Source of the DNA: Betaproteobacteria bacterium
GTDB taxonomy: Bacteria > Pseudomonadota > Gammaproteobacteria > Burkholderiales > Casimicrobiaceae
Reading direction: 5' to 3'
DNA length: 10,641 nt
NCBI GenBank assembly: GCA_025355395.1
Contig: JANXZT010000492.1
Location: 1-10,641, forward strand
Shown: piece by piece, positions 6,060-10,641 of the stretch
How positions within the stretch are numbered: position 1 is the stretch's first letter
Layout of the letters: every line of letters starts with the position of its first letter
Translations under genes and position numbers: made by a program
The notes under the pieces: model-generated
The model's database searches: none
What the model was told of the DNA's origin: nothing
Seen by the model: the letters and a program-made list of their open reading frames with translations, nothing else

Positions 6060-6302
6060 GTTTGGCGAGAGAAAAGACGAAAGACCGGAGAGGTCGTTTT
6101 TCCTCCGTGGCATTGCGATGGGCCTTCAGGCCACCGCAGAGGACCCTAGAGCGGTGTTTAGAGGTGGCTGGGCTTGTGGTGTCTATGCCGCGAGACAGCC
6201 GGTCCTGGGGCATCGTAGGGCGTCCTGTGGTGAGGTGGTGGGCTCCAACCTCTTGGCTTTGGGCAGTCCCTGCAGGCCGAGCGCTGGTAGTACTATCGAG
6301 CC
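6060..6302. other. Gene-free stretch before the membrane genes
   Basis: I see no convincing gene. Open frames across it have compositions typical of out-of-frame GC-rich DNA. A short stem GACC-GGAGA-GGTC followed by GTTTTT (about 6085-6102) could be a weak rightward terminator for the upstream structured region. Confidence 0.3.
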
Positions 6303-6617
6303 ATGAACACCCTGGTTGTCCCTGCCACCCCTCGGCCTACCGTGCGGCCCCCGTTTCGGGTGCTCGCGGCATTGATTTTCCTGGCCGACTCCGTCGCCAT
6401 TCTCGGTATGACGTACGTTGCGTGGAAGAACGGCGTGCAGACCCTACGAGTGCAGGACGTGGTGATGCTGCCCGGGATGGCGTGGCTCGCCCGCCTGGCG
6501 TTTTATGCGGCGGTCCGGGGTACGGTGATGAACCCCGCCTATTGGCCCTTTGCGTCGCCTCGCGTGGCCGGCTGTTATTGGCTGATCGTCATCGGCCTGT
6601 CGACGGTGGGTCGGTAA
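6303..6617 (+). CDS. Small membrane protein of unknown function
   Basis: This 104-residue protein has three likely membrane helices (about residues 20-41, 56-72 and 86-100) after a proline-rich N-terminus (VVPATPRPTVRPPFR). I do not recognize the family. There is no good ribosome binding site before the ATG. It reads toward, and overlaps by 43 bases, the end of a leftward membrane-protein gene. The pair lies between the replication and mobilization blocks, so a role in mating-pair contact, entry exclusion or membrane anchoring is possible but unproven. Confidence 0.6.
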   Translation: MNTLVVPATPRPTVRPPFRVLAALIFLADSVAILGMTYVAWKNGVQTLRVQDVVMLPGMAWLARLAFYAAVRGTVMNPAYWPFASPRVAGCYWLIVIGLSTVGR

Positions 6618-7075
6618 GCCGGAACCCAACGCTGGATCAGGCGGCCGAGAGTCCACGGGACCCCGAGCGAATAGAGCGCGAGCAGGGCGGTCAGGGCCGG
6701 TACTTCAGTCGGCCCGGTAGTGTCTGGCCAGATCCGATTCAGCTGATGCGCGAACACCACTAACCCGACCGGGACGAGGGCGCCGGCGGCGATCGCGGCC
6801 GCTGCGCGTACGCGGGTGACCGTCGAGGCGTTGACACCCCAGGCGATGAGCAACCCGGTGATGGCCATCCAGCCGAGGATCTGCGCGTATTGCAGGCTGG
6901 TGGTCAGGCTCACGATAAACGTCAGCGAGTGCCACGGGGAGACGTACTGAAAGCGCTGCGACTGGAACTGCAGACCGACGATCAATCCCGCGACGCTCAT
7001 GAGCAGAACCCCGAGAGATCCTAAGACCGCGATCGTGATCGTGGCAGAGCGGGTAGAGCGAGGATGGGAGTTCAT
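6575..7075 (-). CDS. Four-helix membrane protein of unknown function
   Basis: I chose the ATG at 7075, giving 166 residues; an in-frame TTG at 7111 would add 12 mostly polar residues and is less likely. Four hydrophobic segments are evident: about 11-35 (ATITIAVLGSLGVLLMSVAG), 51-80, 89-109 (AAAAIAAGALVPVGLVVF) and 127-143. A short basic N-terminus (MNSHPRSTRS) precedes the first helix, suggesting insertion with the N-terminus inside. I recognize no family and no catalytic motif. It reads the same way as the mobilization accessory gene upstream of it (gap 84 bases) and could belong to that transcript. Confidence 0.65.
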   Translation of the reverse strand: MNSHPRSTRSATITIAVLGSLGVLLMSVAGLIVGLQFQSQRFQYVSPWHSLTFIVSLTTSLQYAQILGWMAITGLLIAWGVNASTVTRVRAAAAIAAGALVPVGLVVFAHQLNRIWPDTTGPTEVPALTALLALYSLGVPWTLGRLIQRWVPAYRPTVDRPMTISQ

Positions 7076-7159
7076 GGGGTACCGCCGACCTTGGCCTGGA
7101 TTGTTCCTCAAGGGGTAGCTTACTCGCTATCGGCGGCAGCCACGGCGTTGTGCGGGGCG

Positions 7160-7642
7160 TCACTTGAGCCAAGCTTGGAACGGCGCGAGATCGAGGCCGG
7201 CGGGGACGACCCAGTGTTTCTGGTCGGGGTGCCAATGGGCGCCCAAGGCCTTGGCGCGATCCTTGTCGGCGAAGGGCACATTGAGCGGGGTGTCGATGGG
7301 GGCAATGCGCGGTCCGGCCGGTGTGGTGGCTGGAGCTGATGCGTCGGGGGTCACTTCGAACACGGCACGATCATTGGGGCGGACCAGCCAATCGAAGAAG
7401 CGTTTGCCCTCAAAGGTCAGCGCCTGGGGCGAGGATCCGGCGTGTTCCAGTTGCTCCAGGACGAAAGCGCCCAGGAGGATCTTGCGGCGGGCGTCGAGGC
7501 GGCGCTGGGATTTGCTGGGGCGATCGAGCTGAGCGAGTTGGGCCTTTAACTTGGCGCGCTTTGTTTGCAGGGATTTGAGGGCATCGGCCTTGCGTTGATC
7601 GATGGCGGCGAGTTTGGCTTGTATTTCCGCGCGAGTGGCCAT
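7160..7642 (-). CDS. Mobilization accessory protein with DUF5710-like C-terminus
   Basis: A 160-residue protein in two parts. Residues 1-66 form a basic coiled coil (MATRAEIQAKLAAIDQRKAD, then SQRRLDARRKILLGAFVLEQ) like small relaxosome accessory proteins of the MobC/TraD type. Residues 119-159 match the DUF5710 pattern (LNVPFADKDRAKALGAHWHP, then WVVPAGLDLAPFQAWL), a short domain often attached to plasmid DNA-processing proteins; its function is not established. The gene is divergent from the relaxase, with the oriT between them, exactly where relaxosome accessory genes usually sit. It probably helps the relaxase bind or open oriT. The ATG start fits the coiled-coil beginning. Confidence 0.75.
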   Translation of the reverse strand: MATRAEIQAKLAAIDQRKADALKSLQTKRAKLKAQLAQLDRPSKSQRRLDARRKILLGAFVLEQLEHAGSSPQALTFEGKRFFDWLVRPNDRAVFEVTPDASAPATTPAGPRIAPIDTPLNVPFADKDRAKALGAHWHPDQKHWVVPAGLDLAPFQAWLK

Positions 7643-7759
7643 GGCGTTCCGTACCGTGCGACCGTTGATTTTCTGATCCTAGCATAGCTCTAGACAATTG
7701 AAGCACGAAGAGGAGAGGAGTAGGCTGGACGTATGCAGCACGGTTTTTCACTCGACATT

Positions 7760-7798
7760 GGAGAGGCGCACCTTATGTTTCGCGCAAAGCCGCGAAAC
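7760..7798 (-). other. oriT with IncQ/MOBQ-like nic region
   Basis: On the minus strand an inverted repeat GTTTCGCG-N6-CGCGAAAC (7798-7777) is followed directly by ATAAGGTGCGCCTCTCC (7776-7760). The RSF1010/R1162 oriT has the same architecture: an inverted repeat GTTTCTC...GAGAAAC followed by GGTAAGTGCGCCCTCC. By analogy the nick would fall in the TGCGCC segment near 7766-7770. The site is in the divergent region between the accessory gene and a relaxase that resembles RSF1010 MobA, which supports the call. Transfer from this strand would bring the accessory side in first and the relaxase gene last. Confidence 0.8.
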
Positions 7799-7858
7799 GG
7801 TGCGGGAGAAGAAGGAAGAATCGGAGGCAGAGTCGCGACTCGATCAGCCCTTGCTGAG

Positions 7859-7889
7859 CTGCTCTCGTTCTGCTCCGGAGTAAGAGCAG
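7859..7889. repeat. Inverted repeat upstream of the relaxase gene
   Basis: CTGCTCT (7859-7865) and AGAGCAG (7883-7889) are perfect 7-base arms around a 17-base loop that contains the palindrome CTCCGGAG (7873-7880). It lies 80 bases before the relaxase start and could be an operator or leader structure. No promoter boxes are clear nearby. Confidence 0.4.
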
Positions 7890-7968
7890 ATGCGCGATTC
7901 GGTCCGGCGTGGCTCACCGGTCTTCATTTCGCGCAGGATTCGAGCGTGCTTCGAGGCCTCGCGTAGCG

Positions 7969-9294
7969 ATGGCCTCGTATCACATCAACATCAGCACGGG
8001 AGCGAAGGGCGCGGCGCTCGAGCATGCGCAGTACATCGGCCGCGAGGGGCGGTTTAGCGAGGAGCGCTACGGCGAGGTCGAGGCGCGCGGCCAGGGCAAC
8101 ATGCCGGCCTGGGCGCGCGCGGATACCGCGGAATTCTGGCGCGCATCCGATGAATATGAGCGCGCCAATGGCAACACGTACCGGGAGTACGAGCTCGCGC
8201 TGCCGCGCGAGCTCGAGCCTAAGGCGCGGGTGGCACTGGTCGAGCGGTTTGTAAGCCAAGAGCTCGGGACCACTCGGCCGTATCAGTGGGCCATTCACAA
8301 TTGCACCGCGCGCGATGGGAACGAGCAGCCGCACGTGCATTTGATGTTCTCGGATCGTCAGCAGGACGGCATCGAGCGGGGGCTGGAGCAGTTCTTCAAG
8401 CGCTACAACGCGAAGAACCCCGAGCGCGGCGGGGCGCGCAAGTTCAGCTACGGGGCCGACAAGGCGGAGGCGGCACTCGCGTACGAGGGAATCCGTGAGC
8501 GCTGGGCGAAGGTGCAGAACTTGGCGCTCGAGCACGCGGGGGTGTTGGCGCGGGTGGATCATCGAAGTCTTGCCGCCCAGGGGATTAGTCGGGAGCCGGA
8601 GGTCCACCGGGGGCCGGCGGTGAGTGGGATCGAGGCGCGGGGTGAGGTCTCGGAGGTTGGGGAGCGGCAGCGCGAGCAGATGGCGGCGCGGGAAGAGCGG
8701 CGCCAGGCGGTGCTTCAAGAGGCGCACGAGCTCGAGCGCGGGTTCCAAGTCGCCGAGCGGGTGGCAGCCCGGGAGCGGCGCGAGCTTGCGCCGCTGGCGG
8801 CGGAGGTACCGCGGGAAGATCGGGCGGAGCTCGAGCGGCGGGTCGAGGCCGATCGGCGCGAGCAGCTCGAGCGAACGAGGGCGGCGGCGGCGCGGCGGGT
8901 CGAGCGGCGGGAGGCGGCGCTCGAGGGAGCGAAGCCTCAGCAGTTGCCGCTCTTCACGCGACTCTTAACCCAAGCTCGTGCGTTACAGGATCGATTGGTG
9001 CAGTCCTTCGAGCGGGTCCGCGACTGGGTCCGCGAGCGGTTCCGGGGGGCGGCTCTGTCGCCCGAAGAAATCCAAGCCGGCAAGGCAGGATTTCGTGGCG
9101 AGTACGAGCGGCACCAGGCGGAAGAAAGGACGCGCGCCCAGGCGCTCGCCGAAGGGCGCGAGCGTTATTCTCAACAGAAAGCGGCAGAGCTTGCTCGCCA
9201 GCAGGAGCTCGAGCGGGTGGCGAAAGAAAAAGCCCAGGAACAAAAACGGCATCGGGGCCGTGGACGTGGTCGCGGGCTTGGGGATGATGATTAA
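7969..9294 (+). CDS. mobA: MobA/MobL-type relaxase (MOBQ)
   Basis: A 441-residue relaxase that would nick the oriT, bind the 5' end covalently and guide the strand through a helper conjugation system. Start: ATG 7969, giving MASYHINISTG like the family; an upstream in-frame GTG (7909) would add 20 residues foreign to it. Likely nucleophile Y22 (HAQYIGREG, aligned with Y25 of RSF1010 MobA). Metal-binding histidines: H110, H122 and H124 (EQPHVHLMFSDR). Further RSF1010-like stretches: YERANGNTYREYELALP, GIERGLEQFFKRYN and the DHRSLAAQGI region. From about residue 215 the protein becomes a long Arg/Glu/Ala coiled coil ending in a GRGRGR tail; I see no primase domain such as RSF1010 MobA has. The relaxase domain looks complete. 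The coupled downstream accessory gene and adjacent oriT complete the mobilization set. Confidence 0.93.
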   Translation: MASYHINISTGAKGAALEHAQYIGREGRFSEERYGEVEARGQGNMPAWARADTAEFWRASDEYERANGNTYREYELALPRELEPKARVALVERFVSQELGTTRPYQWAIHNCTARDGNEQPHVHLMFSDRQQDGIERGLEQFFKRYNAKNPERGGARKFSYGADKAEAALAYEGIRERWAKVQNLALEHAGVLARVDHRSLAAQGISREPEVHRGPAVSGIEARGEVSEVGERQREQMAAREERRQAVLQEAHELERGFQVAERVAARERRELAPLAAEVPREDRAELERRVEADRREQLERTRAAAARRVERREAALEGAKPQQLPLFTRLLTQARALQDRLVQSFERVRDWVRERFRGAALSPEEIQAGKAGFRGEYERHQAEERTRAQALAEGRERYSQQKAAELARQQELERVAKEKAQEQKRHRGRGRGRGLGDDD

Positions 9295-9341
9295 CGTTTC
9301 ATCGCGAAGTTAAGGATCGAGATCACGGCCTGGAGCTCTAA

Positions 9342-9923
9342 ATGGACACTGAGCGGAAAATCTACGGGCTCCTCGAGACCGTCGAGCAGCAGCAAAAGAA
9401 TTTGAGCATCGCCGCGGCGGCGCTCGAGGCGACCCGGCAGGCGATTGCGGGGTTGATCGGTGAAGTGCAGAAGGCCGCGGCCGCAGGTGCGAGCGCGGGC
9501 GCCGCCCAGGCGCTCGAGCACGCCGGACTCCTGATCACTGAAGCCGCCGGTCCCACGATCGCGGAATTAAAGCAGGCGACAGTGAGTGTCGCTCAGGTGC
9601 AATCGACCTTGCGTCGCGCGACGGCCTGGGTCACCTGGCAGTACCTTGCGCTCATCGCCGCGGGGTGTGCGGCGTTGGTGCTTGGCGTTTGGATTGCTGT
9701 TGCTTGGCAGCGTAATGAGCTCGGCGAGCTCCAAAATCAAAAGGCCGCGCTCGAGGCGCAAATACCGACTCTACAGGCGACGGTGGACGAGCTCGCCGCC
9801 AAGGGCGGGAAGATCAAATTCAATGTGTGCGGTAAAGACCAACGCAAATGCGTTAAGGTCAACATCGGCATGGGCACTTTCGGCAAGGCGGGCGAGAGTT
9901 ACATGATTGTGGATGGGTATTGA
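9342..9923 (+). CDS. Membrane-anchored coiled-coil mobilization protein
   Basis: A 193-residue protein 47 bases after the relaxase, with GGAG at a good distance before its ATG. It has an N-terminal coiled coil (residues 1-95, alanine-rich), one membrane helix (about 100-122, YLALIAAGCAALVLGVWIAV), a second coiled coil (124-153, NELGELQNQKAALEAQ) and a conserved-looking C-terminal tail with two cysteines (NVCGKDQRKCVKVN; C163, C170) ending ESYMIVDGY. I know this layout from proteins annotated only as mobilization proteins next to MobA/MobL relaxases. It may tether the relaxosome to the membrane or coupling protein, in the manner proposed for RSF1010 MobB. Its stop overlaps a following ATG (TGATG). 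Confidence 0.75.
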   Translation: MDTERKIYGLLETVEQQQKNLSIAAAALEATRQAIAGLIGEVQKAAAAGASAGAAQALEHAGLLITEAAGPTIAELKQATVSVAQVQSTLRRATAWVTWQYLALIAAGCAALVLGVWIAVAWQRNELGELQNQKAALEAQIPTLQATVDELAAKGGKIKFNVCGKDQRKCVKVNIGMGTFGKAGESYMIVDGY

Positions 9924-10002
9924 TGGCCGCCACAGAATTCAGCCCAAAACCTCGCTCGATAGAGAGGCGACCGTATGGCTCGAGACATTATTTCTACAAC
10001 TA
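9922..10002 (+). pseudogene. Possible truncated next gene of the mob operon
   Basis: An ATG overlapping the preceding stop (TGATG) opens a 26-codon frame (MAATEFSPKPRSIERR...) that runs into ridA in another frame and stops at 10002. The coupling suggests that a further mob-operon gene once started here and was cut off at the junction with ridA. It may equally be chance. Confidence 0.3.
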
Positions 10003-10355
10003 ACGCCGCACAGCCGCCGCCTAGTTACAGTCAGGCGGTTAGAGCCGCGGGGTTAATCTTCTTGTCTGGCACTGCGCCACATGATCCGCGGACGGGAATT
10101 GTGGTCGGAGCCACGATTCAGGAGCAGACGCGGCAGTGCCTGAAGAACATCCAGGCCATTTTGGAGGCCGCTGGGAGCTCATTAGAGAAAGTGGTGAGCG
10201 TCACGGTCGTGCTGGCGGATGAGCAAGACTTTTCGGGCATGAATGAAGAGTGGTTGAAATGGTTTCCTTCCAATCCACCAGCACGACAAGGAGCGAAGAT
10301 GCCGGTAAAAGCACCTGGCCTTAAGGTGTCGATTGCCGCGGTCGCGGAGGCCTAA
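9975..10355 (+). CDS. ridA: RidA/YjgF family protein
   Basis: A 126-residue protein of the Rid family, whose best-known members hydrolyse reactive enamine/imine intermediates such as 2-aminoacrylate in the cytoplasm as trimers. Visible family features: SYSQAV (Y18), LIFLSGTAPHDPRTG, TRQCLKNIQAILEAAGSSLE and the substrate-binding arginine in PPAR (R104, matching R105 of E. coli RidA). The catalytic glutamate of E. coli (E120, in IEIEAIA) is replaced by alanine here (VSIAAVA), so canonical deaminase activity is uncertain. GAGAGG lies 7 bases before the ATG. Its last 37 bases form part of the right repeat. Lower GC than the neighbouring mob genes suggests that it belongs to the chromosome rather than the plasmid backbone. 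Confidence 0.88.
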   Translation: MARDIISTTNAAQPPPSYSQAVRAAGLIFLSGTAPHDPRTGIVVGATIQEQTRQCLKNIQAILEAAGSSLEKVVSVTVVLADEQDFSGMNEEWLKWFPSNPPARQGAKMPVKAPGLKVSIAAVAEA

Positions 10356-10443
10356 CTTATTCAATATGACTTTCCCAATTTTGAACTGATTGCCGTTGAG
10401 CGGTCGTTCGCGGATGAACCGTCGACATTCCCATAAAGAACCC
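10319..10443 (+). repeat. Right direct repeat, attR-like
   Basis: The second copy of the 125-bp repeat, here forming the true 3' end of ridA and the spacer up to 3 bases before the ATG of the following gene. One mismatch separates it from the left copy (G at 10416). No tRNA gene is present, so the presumed target is a protein gene end plus its downstream spacer. Confidence 0.8.
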
Positions 10444-10446
10444 ATC

Positions 10447-10641
10447 ATGGAAAAGTTAAGTCTTCCCCCACGAAAGTATTTGTTGCCCGCGGTGGCTAGC
10501 CTGATCGCCATCGGCGGGTGGCAAATAAAGGCGCACGCTCAAAACAAATCCGATTTTCCAGAGGGTTATGACGCTGTACAGGTCGCGCCGAATAGCCACA
10601 GAGTTCTCTTCGAAAATGCCTTTGTGCGCGTATTAGAAGTG
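10447..10641 (+). CDS. Exported cupin-like protein (5' part only)
   Basis: Only the first 65 codons are inside the window. The N-terminus is a clear signal peptide: MEKLSLPPRKY, then a hydrophobic core (LLPAVASLIAIGG) and a likely cleavage after AHA (about residue 31). The mature part begins QNKSDFPEGYDAV and shows NSHRVLFENAFVRVLEV, a pattern common at the start of small cupin-fold proteins. Enzyme activity cannot be judged from this fragment. The gene lies 91 bases after ridA in the same direction and probably marks host sequence outside the element. The likely ribosome binding site (AAAGAA) is weak. Confidence 0.7.
   Translation, partial: MEKLSLPPRKYLLPAVASLIAIGGWQIKAHAQNKSDFPEGYDAVQVAPNSHRVLFENAFVRVLEV

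Noticed and set aside
6062..6763. 233-codon frame on the plus strand
   Set aside because: It is Arg/Gly/Pro-rich out-of-frame sequence overlapping two better membrane-protein genes, with no recognizable domain.
7924..8748. 274-codon frame opposite the relaxase
   Set aside because: It has a low-complexity Leu/Arg composition typical of the antisense of a GC-rich gene; the relaxase motifs on the other strand are clear.
1..10443. The end repeats as a contig overlap of a circular plasmid
   Set aside because: The copies differ at 98/10416 and the sequences diverge completely after 125/10443, with a different gene following each copy, so this is not a trivial circular overlap. A misassembly cannot be fully excluded.

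Overview
The window looks like an integrated, mobilizable plasmid of about 10 kb, probably from a GC-rich gamma- or betaproteobacterium. The family profiles (RSF1010-like relaxase, HigBA, ParDE, PF04796-type Rep) point that way, but the genus cannot be read from sequence alone. An almost exact 125-bp direct repeat brackets the region: bases 1-125 match 10319-10443 with one mismatch (98 versus 10416). The repeat covers the last 12 codons of a ridA-like gene plus the spacer before the next gene. A small tyrosine recombinase starts 36 bases inside the left copy. The right copy is the 3' end of an intact ridA (9975-10355), followed by the start of a secreted cupin-like gene. Recombination between the two copies would release a circle of 10,318 bp.

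Layout, left to right: (1) attL-like repeat and recombinase (1-874); (2) a membrane/coiled-coil gene broken by a one-base frameshift (1130-1853); (3) a leftward four-gene operon with higB toxin, higA antitoxin and two small coupled genes (2942 down to 1850); (4) a leftward parD-parE toxin-antitoxin pair (3702 down to 3125); (5) a rightward partition and replication block: parA, a ribbon-helix-helix partner, and a RepA-type initiator (3889-5669); (6) an iteron origin with DnaA-box-like sites and AT-rich tandem 13-mers (5688-5879), followed by a run of perfect hairpins (5913-6059); (7) two convergent membrane-protein genes (6303-7075); (8) a mobilization block: a leftward accessory gene with a DUF5710-like C-terminus, an IncQ-like oriT, a MOBQ relaxase and a coiled-coil/membrane accessory gene (7160-9923); (9) ridA, the right repeat and the cupin-like gene (9975-10641).

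The parts make a coherent lifestyle. The recombinase can insert or excise the element at ridA. Rep with the iterons copies the circle, ParA with its partner segregates it, two toxin-antitoxin systems penalize its loss, and relaxase, accessory proteins and oriT let a helper conjugation system move it. The most specific sequence-level observations are the oriT with an RSF1010-like nic region, a shared TATATAG-N4-CTATATA palindrome in front of both parA and rep, the frameshifted membrane gene, and two unstudied small genes translationally coupled to higBA. Sequence left of base 1 is not visible, so it is unknown whether the left repeat ends a second complete ridA or only a fragment.
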